DNA of 64,000 bases from JABCPE02 sp963516675 (GCA_963516675.1 CAUQBH010000007.1:1-64000), one strand, 5' to 3'; counted from the first letter of the stretch, positions 43,893-54,000 are shown. Notes: generated by a model from the letters alone, not told the origin. Numbers and translations are program-made.

Positions 43893-44780
43893 ATGAAAAG
43901 AAACAGCATTTTAGGCCTAGTGGCAGCAATGATGATGATATCTTGTGTGGGAACAAAAGATGTAAAATACCTTCAAAAGAACGAAAATCTGGAAATTAAC
44001 TCCGAAGGATTAGTTCCTTACAATATTCCTGTATATAGAGTTACAAAAAACGATATACTATCTCTTAATGTGATTACAACTCCTAAAGGGGATGCGGCTC
44101 AGTTTTATTCTTCATACAATGTTTCAGGAGGAGAAGGTGCTGGAGCAGGGAATTTGAACCCAAGTGTATTAACAACTACATCTACAACAACTATATCTGG
44201 GAGTGGTAGTATAGGAACTATGTCTGGTGGTAATGGGAATTACTATTTCCGAGGACTAAAGGTAGACTCTAAAGGAGACATCAATGTTTTTGGAATTGGT
44301 TTTATAAAAGCTGAAGGAAGAACATTGGAAGATATTTCTCAAGAAATCCAAACTCGTGTAAATGAAAATTTCTTGGGAGGAAAATCTGAAGTAAGACTTA
44401 ATTTAGATGGGATAAGATACTATATACTTGGGGATGTAGAGACAATAGGAATTACAGGTGAAAAAGTAGCATATAAGCAGACACTTACCATTACAGAGGC
44501 ATTGGCGATTAATGGCGGACTAAATAGAACTGTAGACAGAAAAAACATAGTTTTGCATAGAAAACTTCCAGAAGGGATAAAGATAGTGAAACTAGACCTT
44601 ACTAGAGAAGATGTGATGAATTCACAGTATTATTGGCTTCAGAATGGAGACGAAATTTATTTAAATACCAGAGGAAGAAATCTTAATGGATTTGGTAAAG
44701 AACCTGTACAGACTATTAGTACAGCAGTTTCCCTTATTACATCAGCCCTTACGGTATATCTTCTTTTTTCAAGATTATAA
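43893..44780 (+). CDS. Polysaccharide export lipoprotein (Wza-like)
   Basis: Outer-membrane export channel component. 295 residues. Lipoprotein signal with lipobox ending at Cys18 (AAMMMISC), poly-export domain around 45-180 with a Gly/Ser/Thr-rich insert, then an SLBB-type region (YYILGDVETIGITGEKVAYK). A C-terminal hydrophobic helix (VSLITSALTVYLLFSRL) is present, as in the Bacteroidota versions. wzc starts three bases after its stop. Confidence 0.9.
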   Translation: MKRNSILGLVAAMMMISCVGTKDVKYLQKNENLEINSEGLVPYNIPVYRVTKNDILSLNVITTPKGDAAQFYSSYNVSGGEGAGAGNLNPSVLTTTSTTTISGSGSIGTMSGGNGNYYFRGLKVDSKGDINVFGIGFIKAEGRTLEDISQEIQTRVNENFLGGKSEVRLNLDGIRYYILGDVETIGITGEKVAYKQTLTITEALAINGGLNRTVDRKNIVLHRKLPEGIKIVKLDLTREDVMNSQYYWLQNGDEIYLNTRGRNLNGFGKEPVQTISTAVSLITSALTVYLLFSRL

Positions 44781-44783
44781 AAT

Positions 44784-47294
44784 ATGATTCCAGGAAAAAA
44801 TAATAATAATACACAAGAACAAATCCCTACAGGACAGGAAAAAAGTAAGGTGGGGACTTTCAGCATATTTAGTGTAGAGAGTTTTATTAGGAGAATTATT
44901 AGAAGTTGGTATTGGTTTGTAGGACTAGCTATTTTTGGTTATAGTTTATTTTATATATATGACAAATGGTATGTTCAGAGGGTTTATGCATCAAATTTGT
45001 CTTTGAGTATTTCAAGTAGTACAGCAAGTTATTTTACACCTAATCAATCTATTAACTTCATCTGGGGACAGGAAGGAAATCAAGATGGAGTGTTCCTCAA
45101 AAAAATGGTCTTGTCTAGAAGCCATAATGAATATTTGGTTCAAGAATTGGATTTATTTGTAGGATATTCTACAAAAGGACTTCTAAAATCTACTTATTTA
45201 GACAAATATGACTCTCCTGTTCTTGTAGAAGTGGATAAGGAACATTTACAGCAGGTAAATTATCCTATAACGATTTACCCAAAAGGAAACGGGAAATATG
45301 AAATAGAACTTCCAGAGGAGGGGCATTCTACACATTTGTATAGTTATAAAACAGAAGCTTTTAAAGATATATCAGCATACGAAAGACCTGCAAATAAGGT
45401 TGTTTCGGTTAATCAATGGTATGAAACTCCAAACCTAAGGTTTAGACTGGTTCATAATCCAGAAGCAAAAGTTAAGTTAGATAAAATTATAATCAATTTA
45501 AGCACAGTAGATCAGGCTGTTAGATCAATCATTTCTACTATAAATGTAGAATTTGATAAGGAACTAAGTTCTATAATGACAATCACTAAGAAAGGTTATA
45601 ACCTTCGTGAGACAGTATCTTTCTTAAATCAATCTGTGGAGAAACTTATTGAAAAAAGGGAAGAGGATAAAACCCTTGTGGATAAGAATACCCTTCAATA
45701 CATCAATGATAATCTCAAAAAGGTAAGACAAAAACTAGATTCTAGTGCAAACAACTTTAATCAGCTGAAGATAGATAAGAGGATGTTCAGTGTAGAGGGG
45801 AAAGACCAGGAGTTACTCAGAAAAATTTATGATTTAGAAATAAAAAGAGCTGAACTGCTTACAAAAATGAATTCTCTTAATAATATAAGAAATTCTGTAA
45901 GTAGAAGTTTGGAAGACCTTATCAATGTTAATAGTGCAGGAATAGAAGATGGAGGTTTTATGGCAACTATTTCGGAGCTTAAAGCTTTGTATCTTAAAAG
46001 ACTAGAGATGTCTACTATCTATACACCTGATTCTGAGCCAATGAGGGAGATTAACAAACTCATCAATGAGGCTAGGGGAAAATCCTATGGTAAGTTGAAT
46101 GATTATTCTTCAGTTTATTATGAGCAACTTGCTAAAATAAATGATGATATCAGAAAGATGGAGCTAGATCTGGCTCATTTACCTGATGACCAAAGGAAAT
46201 ATATAGACATGGAAAGGGAGTATAAGGTGATAGAAACAACTTATAATACTCTACTCTCTAAACAAGCTGAGACTCAATTGAGACTCGCAACAGCTAAATC
46301 TGATTTGACTATTATAGACCCAGCAAAAGACTTAGGACAGGCTCCTATTGGACCAAATGTGGCAGTTGTGAAATATGGACTCGTATTTGGTTTTATGCTT
46401 ATACCATTGTTGCTGATTTTAGTAACAGAGATATTGGATAACAGGGTGAAATCTATAGCAGAATTATTGGGCGTTGTCAAGATACCTCTTCTAGGTGTTA
46501 TTGGTAAAAACCTTCATGAGAACAACCTTACGGTGCTGGAACAGCCAAAGTCATCTATTTCAGAGGCGTTTAGGGGAATTAGGGCAAATTTGAGATTTCT
46601 CTATAATGAAGATGGAAATAGTAAAGTGATTTTGGTAACTTCATCAGTAGGAGGGGAAGGGAAAACATATTGTTCCATCAATATAGCATCAGTTCTAGGG
46701 CTTAGTGGGAAAAAAACTATTTTGCTCGGAATGGACTTGAGGAAGCCTAAAATTTTTGGAGACTTTAAGATAAACAACAAATACGGAATTTCTAATTATC
46801 TTTCGGGAGATATAGAAATGCACGAGATTATCAATAAAACTAAAATTCCTGCTTTGGATGTGGCGACTTCTGGGCCTATTCCACCGAACCCTTCGGAGCT
46901 TTTGATGAGTGATAAAAACAAGGAATTTATAGAATTATTGAAAAAAGAGTATGATTTTATCATCATAGACTCGCCGCCAGTAGGATTGGTTGCGGACTCT
47001 TTTGAATTGATGAAACTTACTGATGCCAATGTGTATGTGGTAAGACATGAATACACAGAAAAACACATGCTTAGAATGGTAACAGAGAAGTATCATGCGG
47101 AGGAAATTAAGCATCTTGGGCTTATTTATAATGATTTTGTATCTAAACAAGGTTATGGTTATGGCTACGGTTATGGCTACGGTTATGGCTATGGTTACGG
47201 CTATGGCTATTTTGATGAAGATAAAAACTATGAAGAGCCTACTCTGATAAAAATTAGAAATAAAATCAGGAGTATTCTTGGTAAAAACAAATAA
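44784..47294 (+). CDS. Tyrosine-protein kinase/chain-length regulator (Wzc-like) with (GY)10 tail
   Basis: 836 residues. Wzz-type periplasmic domain between two membrane helices (about 39-58 and 530-550) with a long coiled-coil middle (about 290-500), then a cytoplasmic BY-kinase: Walker A VGGEGKT near 622-628, Walker A' GMDLRKP, Walker B IIIDSPP. The C-terminal tyrosine cluster consists of ten Gly-Tyr dipeptides in a row (47151-47210), encoded by a hexanucleotide GGYTAY repeat, followed by an acidic Tyr-containing end. Cycles of autophosphorylation of this cluster control polymer length and export with Wza. Confidence 0.94.
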   Translation: MIPGKNNNNTQEQIPTGQEKSKVGTFSIFSVESFIRRIIRSWYWFVGLAIFGYSLFYIYDKWYVQRVYASNLSLSISSSTASYFTPNQSINFIWGQEGNQDGVFLKKMVLSRSHNEYLVQELDLFVGYSTKGLLKSTYLDKYDSPVLVEVDKEHLQQVNYPITIYPKGNGKYEIELPEEGHSTHLYSYKTEAFKDISAYERPANKVVSVNQWYETPNLRFRLVHNPEAKVKLDKIIINLSTVDQAVRSIISTINVEFDKELSSIMTITKKGYNLRETVSFLNQSVEKLIEKREEDKTLVDKNTLQYINDNLKKVRQKLDSSANNFNQLKIDKRMFSVEGKDQELLRKIYDLEIKRAELLTKMNSLNNIRNSVSRSLEDLINVNSAGIEDGGFMATISELKALYLKRLEMSTIYTPDSEPMREINKLINEARGKSYGKLNDYSSVYYEQLAKINDDIRKMELDLAHLPDDQRKYIDMEREYKVIETTYNTLLSKQAETQLRLATAKSDLTIIDPAKDLGQAPIGPNVAVVKYGLVFGFMLIPLLLILVTEILDNRVKSIAELLGVVKIPLLGVIGKNLHENNLTVLEQPKSSISEAFRGIRANLRFLYNEDGNSKVILVTSSVGGEGKTYCSINIASVLGLSGKKTILLGMDLRKPKIFGDFKINNKYGISNYLSGDIEMHEIINKTKIPALDVATSGPIPPNPSELLMSDKNKEFIELLKKEYDFIIIDSPPVGLVADSFELMKLTDANVYVVRHEYTEKHMLRMVTEKYHAEEIKHLGLIYNDFVSKQGYGYGYGYGYGYGYGYGYGYFDEDKNYEEPTLIKIRNKIRSILGKNK
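47151..47210 (+). repeat. Hexanucleotide GGYTAY repeat, ten units, in the wzc tyrosine tail
   Basis: Ten in-frame copies of GGT/GGC-TAT/TAC. Loss or gain of units would change the number of phosphorylatable tyrosines without shifting the frame. Synonymous third-base variation breaks perfect identity between units. Confidence 0.9.
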
Positions 47295-47296
47295 AC

Positions 47297-47330
47297 AAAA
47301 AAGAGCAATGAAAAATTGCTCTTTTTTATA
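47297..47330. terminator. Bidirectional terminator between wzc and DUF2797
   Basis: Perfect 13-bp stem AAAAAAGAGCAAT / ATTGCTCTTTTTT (47297-47309 with 47315-47327), five-base loop. Confidence 0.9.
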
Positions 47331-48123
47331 TTTCAATATCAACTACATAGCCTTCGTGGTTTCTTATGTTGATGACATTTCCATCTTGGAAACAAAGATA
47401 TTGACCTTTTATTCCTTGTAAAATACCACTGAACTTAGGATGCTTGTCTAAGGTAAAAGCTAAAATTTTCTCAGGAGCAGTGTAGGGAAAATCTATTTTC
47501 CATATTTTTTCTTCATTGATGGCAAATTTTCTACTTTCTATCGGAAAAAGGCTTTCTATTTTATTTCTAAAATCAATTAAGTCAATTTCATCTTCATCTT
47601 CATACTCATTTTGTAGCATTTTTCGCCAGTTGGTTTTATCTGAAATGTGTTGTTTCAGAGCAACTTCTATCATGCCTGCTTCGTAGCGGTTTTCGGTTCG
47701 TGCGATGGGCAGGGCAAATGTAGCACCTTGGTCTATCCATCGCGTTGGGATTTGGCTTTCGCGAGTTACACCCACCTTTACATCGCCAGTATATGCCAAA
47801 TAGACAATATGAGGCTGGAGCTGAATGTTTTTTTCTATTTCTAAATTTCGCTCCTCTATGCCGAGATGAGCAGTGGAAAGTTCTGGTTTTAAGATGGAAT
47901 CACTCGCGAAAGGGCTTTCAAAAAAACATTTTTTACAAAATCCCATTCGGAAAACGGGTTCGCTGCTTCCGCATTCTATACATTGATAACCAATGTGTTG
48001 TATGCTTATTTTCTTTCCAAATAACTCATTTAGGTGTATGATGTCTCCTGAAATATTTAGATAATATTGCACAGGTTCAGCAAGTTGAGTTATCATTTTA
48101 TTGATTTGTCCTTTGAATAACAT
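47326..48123 (-). CDS. DUF2797 domain-containing protein
   Basis: 265 residues from the ATG at 48123. An upstream in-frame start (48198) is rejected: the -7 element TATTTTTG (minus strand, 48141-48148) lies between the two. Zinc-ribbon-like cysteines CIECG and CKKC occur near residues 49-70, followed by VYLAYTGDVKVGVTRESQIPTRWIDQGA, a GIY-YIG-like segment (split: YLAYTGDVKVGVTRE and RWIDQGA). Function unknown. It is inserted antisense inside the polysaccharide locus. Confidence 0.82.
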   Translation of the reverse strand: MLFKGQINKMITQLAEPVQYYLNISGDIIHLNELFGKKISIQHIGYQCIECGSSEPVFRMGFCKKCFFESPFASDSILKPELSTAHLGIEERNLEIEKNIQLQPHIVYLAYTGDVKVGVTRESQIPTRWIDQGATFALPIARTENRYEAGMIEVALKQHISDKTNWRKMLQNEYEDEDEIDLIDFRNKIESLFPIESRKFAINEEKIWKIDFPYTAPEKILAFTLDKHPKFSGILQGIKGQYLCFQDGNVINIRNHEGYVVDIEI

Positions 48124-48140
48124 CTTCTTTTTTATAAATA

Positions 48141-48148
48141 CAAAAATA
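48141..48148 (-). promoter_or_regulatory. -7 element of the DUF2797 gene
   Basis: Minus-strand TATTTTTG, 18 bases upstream of the ATG at 48123; it rules out the longer start. Confidence 0.55.
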
Positions 48149-48197
48149 TAAATTTTATGAATAGAAAAAGCGGGTCGTGAAATTGTTATTTTTTTCA

Positions 48198-48205
48198 TAC
48201 ATTTG
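48198..48205 (+). promoter_or_regulatory. -7 element of the repeat-protein gene
   Basis: TACATTTG followed by C, 19 bases before the ATG at 48225. Confidence 0.55.
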
Positions 48206-48224
48206 CCATTTGTAAAAAAAGATA

Positions 48225-49553
48225 ATGAAAAGGATATTTATTCTATTAGGGTTTGTAGGATTGACAAACATTTATGCACAAAAAGGAAGAGTTGGAGTTA
48301 ATACGGACACTCCTAAAGCTACATTGGATATCAATGGTAGTTCAGTAGATAATATAAAAGGTATCTTGATACCAAGAGTAACTGCAACAGAAATGAAAAC
48401 TATGTCAGGAGATGCAAATTTTGGAGGGGATCAGCATTCAAACCTTGTATATCTTATGGACACTATGCCAACAGCAGACCAGGCAGATAAGCATGAATAT
48501 GTAACAGATGAGGGATTCTATTATTGGAATAATACAGCTTTAAAATGGATTCCTCTTAATGACCTTAGATATGTGGGAAGAGGAAATCATATAACCATGG
48601 ATGCTGGAAAAAATGGAACTTCACTTCCTGCAGGGAGCAATAATATAGGAATAGGAAAAGGAAGTCTTAATGCGAATACAGGGTCAAATAATATTGCAGT
48701 AGGTGCTAGTGCTCTTCTGAAAAACACTTTAGGGAGTGGAGCTGTTGCTATAGGTACCAATGCTCTTATAAGAAATACTAAAGGAAAGAATAATATTGCT
48801 ATTGGAACTAATACTCTTACACAAAATACAGAAGCAGATAATAATATTGCTATTGGTATCACAGCATTAAATCTTAATACAGAGGGAACTAATAATGTTG
48901 CCATAGGAGGAGAGGCTCTTACTAATAACAAAAAAGGGAAAAATAATATTGCTCTTGGGCCAAATACACTCAGACAAAATGTAGATGCAGATAATAACTT
49001 TGCTATTGGTCTGAATGCTCTTGAAGCAAACACAATAGGGCAAGCTAATATGGCGGTTGGTAATGGAGCTCTTTCACGAAATATCGATGGTGGATATAAT
49101 ATGGCATTTGGATATAATACCATGCCTCTAAATTTAACAGGTTCTTATAATATTGCTTTAGGATATAATTCTGCTAACCAAATTGTAGATGGAAGCTATA
49201 ATACTGTAATAGGAACAGGAGGTTCGTATATAAATAATGGAAACGGGAATATTAGCATAGGAAATTCTCAAGCAGGTACAGATACGGCTTCATTAGATAA
49301 TATCATTGCTATAGGTCATGGCATTACACCAACAACAGATAATACCATCATTTTAGGAAATAGTACAGCAACAGGGCCAAAAGTAGGAGTGGGAACTTAT
49401 ACTCCTCAGGCAAAATTAGATGTTAATGGAGACATCAGAGTAGGAGGGACTACAGCGTCTTGTTCAGGAGCTAATGAAGGAGCTATCCGCTATGAATCTT
49501 CATTAAAGAAATTCCAAGGGTGTGATGGTTCTAACTGGATTTCTCTTCACTAA
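48225..49553 (+). CDS. Secreted protein with 17-residue YadA-head-type repeats
   Basis: 442 residues. Signal peptide KRIFILLGFVGLTNIYAQ; then GRVGVNTDTPKATLDINGS, a non-repeat region (to ~135), then about 13-14 repeats with a strict 17-residue period (residues ~137-380), each of the form xNNIAIGxxALxxNTxG. The end (KVGVGTYTPQAKLDVNG, then EGAIRYESSLKKFQGCDG) repeats the N-terminal VGVxTxxPxAxLDxNG motif. The repeats should form a trimeric left-handed beta-roll like adhesin heads or phage fibres. No YadA anchor barrel, T9SS C-terminal domain or endosialidase chaperone domain is seen, so attachment is unclear. Alone between divergent promoter and strong terminator inside the capsule locus. Confidence 0.85.
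   Translation: MKRIFILLGFVGLTNIYAQKGRVGVNTDTPKATLDINGSSVDNIKGILIPRVTATEMKTMSGDANFGGDQHSNLVYLMDTMPTADQADKHEYVTDEGFYYWNNTALKWIPLNDLRYVGRGNHITMDAGKNGTSLPAGSNNIGIGKGSLNANTGSNNIAVGASALLKNTLGSGAVAIGTNALIRNTKGKNNIAIGTNTLTQNTEADNNIAIGITALNLNTEGTNNVAIGGEALTNNKKGKNNIALGPNTLRQNVDADNNFAIGLNALEANTIGQANMAVGNGALSRNIDGGYNMAFGYNTMPLNLTGSYNIALGYNSANQIVDGSYNTVIGTGGSYINNGNGNISIGNSQAGTDTASLDNIIAIGHGITPTTDNTIILGNSTATGPKVGVGTYTPQAKLDVNGDIRVGGTTASCSGANEGAIRYESSLKKFQGCDGSNWISLH
48633..49364 (+). repeat. Tandem 51-bp coding repeats (17-residue head repeats)
   Basis: About 13-14 diverged copies; the conserved Asn-Asn-Ile-Ala-Ile-Gly core recurs at residues 139, 155, 172, 189, 206, 223, 240, 257, 274, 291, 308, 325, 341 and 358. 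DNA identity between units is moderate, so they are old duplications. Confidence 0.8.
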
Positions 49554-49574
49554 AAAATAAAATTCAACAAGCAT

Positions 49575-49607
49575 AGAAGTTTCTTTTAAAAGAAACTTCT
49601 TTTTTTA
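49575..49607 (+). terminator. Terminator of the repeat-protein gene
   Basis: Perfect 13-bp stem AGAAGTTTCTTTT / AAAAGAAACTTCT (49575-49587 with 49588-49600), T run after. Confidence 0.88.
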
Positions 49608-49615
49608 TACTTTTG
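49608..49615 (+). promoter_or_regulatory. -7 element of the epimerase gene
   Basis: TACTTTTG directly after the terminator T run, 19 bases ahead of the ATG at 49635. Confidence 0.5.
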
Positions 49616-49634
49616 TATATCTAAAAAATATAAA

Positions 49635-50663
49635 ATGACATATCTCATTACAGGTGGAAGTGGTTTTATTGGTTCGCATCTGACAGAATATTTGCTAAAA
49701 AACGGACATTCTGTCATCAATGTAGATAATTTTGATGATTTTTATCATTACCAAATCAAAATCCAAAATACTTTAGAGAGTGTAAATTCTTCGGAAGTTT
49801 TTGAATATAAAGATAAAGAAACTGATATTCAAAATCTGATAAATAAAACAAAATCTGATAATTATCAGTTGTATTATCAAGATATTCGTGATGTAAATGG
49901 TTTGAAACAAATTTTTCAAAACCATCATATAGATGTAGTGATACATTTGGCGGCTCTGGCTGGTGTGCGCCCTTCCATAGAGAGGCCGATGGACTATGCG
50001 GAGGTCAATATATTAGGCTCTATGAATATTTTTGAGCTCTGTAAAGAATTTGGAGTTAAAAAAATCATTTGTGCTTCATCATCAAGTGTTTATGGTAACA
50101 ATGAGAAAGTTCCTTTTTCAGAAATAGATAATGTAGACCGTCCTATTTCTCCCTATGCGGCCACTAAAAAAAGTGTAGAAATTATAGGACACACTTACCA
50201 TCATTTGTATGGAATAGATATGATTCAGCTGAGGTTTTTCACGGTTTATGGACCTCGTCAGCGTCCAGATTTGGCTATTCATAAATTTACTAAAATAATC
50301 TCCGAAAATGGAAAAATCCCGTTCTATGGCGATGGAACGACTGCTCGTGATTACACTTTTATAGATGATATTATAGATGGAATTGCTAAATCTGCCCAAT
50401 ATTTAGAGAATCACCAAGGAGTGTATGAAATCATAAATCTTGGTGAAAATGAGGTAGTTATGCTTAAAGACATGCTCTCGGAAATTGAGCAGAATTTGGG
50501 AAAGGAAGCAGTTTTGGATAAACTGCCTATGCAGCCTGGTGATGTCAAAAAAACCAACGCTGATATTACAAAAGCAAAGACATTAGTAAAATACTCTCCG
50601 AAAACCAACTTCCAAAATGGCATAAAAAAATTTGTGGAATGGTTTTTGAGAAAAAAACATTAA
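49635..50663 (+). CDS. UDP-glucuronate 4-epimerase-like NAD-dependent epimerase
   Basis: 342 residues, short-chain epimerase. NAD motif ITGGSGFIGSHL, HLAALAGVRPSIERP, catalytic Ser-Tyr-Lys set in ASSSSVYG and YAATKKS, and RFFTVYGPRQRPDLA, which is the pattern of UDP-glucuronate 4-epimerases (LpsL/CapI type) making UDP-galacturonate. Supplies an acidic sugar for surface polysaccharide, consistent with the wza/wzc genes next door. A distinct UDP-sugar substrate cannot be excluded. Confidence 0.88.
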   Translation: MTYLITGGSGFIGSHLTEYLLKNGHSVINVDNFDDFYHYQIKIQNTLESVNSSEVFEYKDKETDIQNLINKTKSDNYQLYYQDIRDVNGLKQIFQNHHIDVVIHLAALAGVRPSIERPMDYAEVNILGSMNIFELCKEFGVKKIICASSSSVYGNNEKVPFSEIDNVDRPISPYAATKKSVEIIGHTYHHLYGIDMIQLRFFTVYGPRQRPDLAIHKFTKIISENGKIPFYGDGTTARDYTFIDDIIDGIAKSAQYLENHQGVYEIINLGENEVVMLKDMLSEIEQNLGKEAVLDKLPMQPGDVKKTNADITKAKTLVKYSPKTNFQNGIKKFVEWFLRKKH

Positions 50664-50668
50664 ATTTG
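50661..50668 (+). promoter_or_regulatory. -7 element of the DUF2795 gene
   Basis: TAAATTTG; its first bases are the stop codon of the epimerase gene. 20 bases ahead of the ATG at 50689. Confidence 0.55.
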
Positions 50669-50688
50669 TAGAAAATTAAAATAATAGT

Positions 50689-50910
50689 ATGTACTGGACA
50701 TTAGAATTGGCATCTTATCTTAGTGATGCCCCTTGGCCGATGACTAAAGCAGAGTTGATTGATTATGCTATCAGAACAGGAGCTCCGATGGAGGTTGTGG
50801 AAAATTTACAAGCAATTGAAGATGAGGGAGAAATCTACGAAAGCATAGAGGAGGTTTGGTCAGACTACCCAACGGATGAAGACTTCCTTTGGAATGAAGA
50901 CGAATACTAA
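50689..50910 (+). CDS. DUF2795 domain-containing protein
   Basis: 73-residue acidic protein: MYWTLELASYLSDAPWPMTK, then a helix and an Asp/Glu-rich tail (YPTDEDFLWNEDEY). Small DUF2795 protein conserved throughout Bacteroidota, function unknown. Lies before secA; a 113-base gap separates them. Confidence 0.85.
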   Translation: MYWTLELASYLSDAPWPMTKAELIDYAIRTGAPMEVVENLQAIEDEGEIYESIEEVWSDYPTDEDFLWNEDEY

Positions 50911-50990
50911 AAAATAATGACAGAAAGTCTCACAGATTCTCTGTTATATTTATATATAAAAAGCAGAAATATAGTTAAATAAATACAAAA

Positions 50991-51012
50991 ACCAATGGTA
51001 GAAACTATTGGT
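50991..51012 (+). other. Hairpin in the secA leader
   Basis: ACCAA-(TGG)-TAG / CTA-TTGGT around AAA (50991-51012), eleven bases before the secA ATG. It is not followed by T, so it is not a terminator. No SecM-type arrest peptide was found upstream. Confidence 0.35.
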
Positions 51013-51023
51013 GTAGATAAATT

Positions 51024-54000
51024 ATGAGTTTTTTTAATAAGATTTTAAAAAGCTTTTTGGGAGATAAAAACCAAAGAGACTTAAAGGAAGTTGGTAAAAT
51101 TGTCACAAAAATAAAGAAAGTAGAACCTGTAATCAGAGAACTTTCTGATGATGAACTGCGAGGAAAGAGTAGGGAGTTTAGAGAAAAGCTAAAAAGTGCG
51201 ACAGCAGATATAACTACTCAAATAGAGCAGATAAAGGAACAGATAAAAACCACTGCCAACATTGATGAGAAAGAAGCATTGTTTACTAAGATAGAAACTT
51301 TACAGAAAGATGCTTATCAAATAGAGGAAAAAGTTCTTAATGAAATTCTTCCAGAGGCATTTGCTGTTCTTAAAGACACAGGACGCCGATGGGCAGAGAA
51401 TGGACAGATTGTTGTACAAGCTACAGACAGAGATAGAGAGCTGGCAGCGACAAAGGATTTTGTAGAAATACAAGGCGACAAAGCTGTTTGGAAAAACAAA
51501 TGGAATGCAGCAGGAGCTGACATCACATGGGATATGGTGCATTATGATGTACAGTTCATAGGAGGAGCTGTATTACATAGTGGAAAAATCGCAGAGATGG
51601 CAACAGGAGAAGGGAAAACATTGGTAGGAACACTTCCTATTTATCTGAATGCCTTGCCAGGAAGAGGAGTGCATGTCGTTACCGTGAATGATTACCTTGC
51701 GAAAAGGGACTCTGCGTGGATGGGGCCGCTTTATCAGTTCCATGAACTTACGATAGACTGTATCGATAATCACCAGCCTAATACAGATTCCAGAAGAAAT
51801 GCATATGCGTGTGACATTACTTATGGAACGAATAATGAATTTGGTTTTGACTATCTGAGAGATAACATGGTAAACTCTCCTGATGAGCTAGTTCAAAGAG
51901 AGCTAAACTACGCCGTAGTGGATGAGGTGGACTCTGTATTGATAGATGATGCGAGAACGCCTTTGATTATCTCAGGACCTGTTCCTATGGGTGATAGACA
52001 CGAATTTGATATTCTAAAACCATCTGTGGATAGAGTAGTAGAAGTTCAGAAAAAAGTAGTTTCAACGATTTTTAATGAAGCTAAAAAACTAATCGCGCAA
52101 GGAAATACAAAAGAAGGAGGGTTCAAATTACTCCAAGTATATAGAGGTCTTCCAAAAAATAAACATTTGATAAAATTCCTTTCTGAGGATGGAAATAAAG
52201 TTTTGCTTCAAAAAACAGAAGCCCAATACATGCAGGACAACAGCCGTGAGATGCATAAAGTGGACAAGGACTTGTATTTCGTGATTGATGAGAAGAATAA
52301 CCAGATAGACCTTACAGACAAAGGTGTGGAATATATGTCCCAAGGGAACTCAGATCCTAATTTCTTTGTTCTTCAAGATATAGGAACAGAGATCGCAGAA
52401 CTTGAGGCTAAAAACCTTTCTAAGGAAGAAGAATTTGCTGCAAAGGATGAGTTACTCAGAGAATTTGCAATTAAATCCGAAAGAGTCCATACACTGAATC
52501 AATTATTAAAAGCTTACACGCTTTTCGAGAAAGATGATCAATATGTGGTAATGGATGGCGAGGTGAAAATCGTGGATGAGCAGACAGGGCGTATCATGGA
52601 AGGGCGTCGTTATTCAGATGGACTTCACCAAGCTATAGAGGCTAAAGAAAATGTGAAAATCGAGGCGGCAACTCAGACTTTCGCGACCATCACTCTACAA
52701 AACTATTTCCGTATGTATAACAAATTGTCAGGGATGACAGGGACAGCGGAAACAGAGGCAGGAGAGTTTTGGCAGATTTATAAATTAGATGTGGTTGTTA
52801 TCCCTACCAATAGACCTATTCAGAGAATAGACAAACAAGATTTGGTATATAAAACTAACAGAGAAAAATATAATGCTGTAATAGAAGAAATAGAAAGACT
52901 TACGGCTCAGGGAAGACCTGTGCTGGTAGGAACTACTTCGGTGGAAATTTCACAATTACTATCAAGAGCATTGAGTTTGAGAAAGATACCGCACCAAGTA
53001 TTGAATGCTAAACTGCACAAAAAAGAGGCGGAAATTGTAGCAGAGGCTGGTAAGCCAGGTGTAGTTACCATCGCAACCAATATGGCAGGGCGTGGAACGG
53101 ATATCAAACTACAAGATGAAGTGAAAAAAGCAGGAGGATTGGCGATTATCGGTACCGAAAGGCATGATTCGCGCCGTGTGGACAGACAGCTTAGAGGTCG
53201 TGCAGGTCGTCAGGGAGATCCAGGAAGCTCTCAGTTCTATGTTTCTTTGGAGGATAACTTGATGCGTCTCTTTGGTTCAGAGAGAATCGCAAGAATAATG
53301 GACGGAATGGGGCATAAAGAAGGAGAATATATCCAAAGTTCTATCATAACAAAATCTATTGAAAGAGCTCAGAAAAAAGTAGAGCAGAATAACTTCGGTA
53401 TCAGAAAAAGATTGCTAGAGTATGATGATGTGATGAACAAGCAGAGAGATGTAATCTATAAGAGAAGAAAAAATGCTCTCTTTGGAGACCATCTGAAGTA
53501 TGATATAGAAAATATGATCTATGATACTGCTGCAGCTATCATATCACAAACTAAACCAACAGCTGATTACAAAACATTTGAGTATGAAGTAATCAAGTAT
53601 TTTACTATGGAAGTGCCTGTTTCTGAGGAGGAATTTAAGAATAAACAAGTGTCAGAATTAGTGGATATTGTTTATCAAAAAGCATCAGAAGATTACAAAA
53701 TGAAACTTCAAGTGTTGAAAGAGAAAACATTCCCTATTATTGAGAATGTGTATAATCAGCAAGGTTCTTTATTTAAGAATATTCAGGTGCCGTTCTCAGA
53801 TGGACATAGAATGCTGAACATCGTGACAGACCTGAAAGAAGCGTATGAAAGCCATTGTGATAGCTTAATTACAGATTTTGAGAAGAATATTTCTCTTGCG
53901 ATTATCGATGAAAACTGGAAATTGCATTTGAGAGAGATGGATGATCTTCGCCGTTCTTCACAAGGTGCTGTTTATGAGCAGAAAGACCCGCTGGTAATCT

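Noticed and set aside
47151..47210. Phase-variable frameshift repeat
   Set aside because: The unit is six bases, so changes in number keep the frame; only tail length can vary.
48124..48198. Longer N-terminus for the DUF2797 protein
   Set aside because: It would cross the gene's own -7 element and add a lysine/isoleucine-rich stretch not expected in the family.
48633..49364. CRISPR-like array
   Set aside because: The 51-base periodicity is coding (17-residue protein repeats) in one open frame with no unique spacers.
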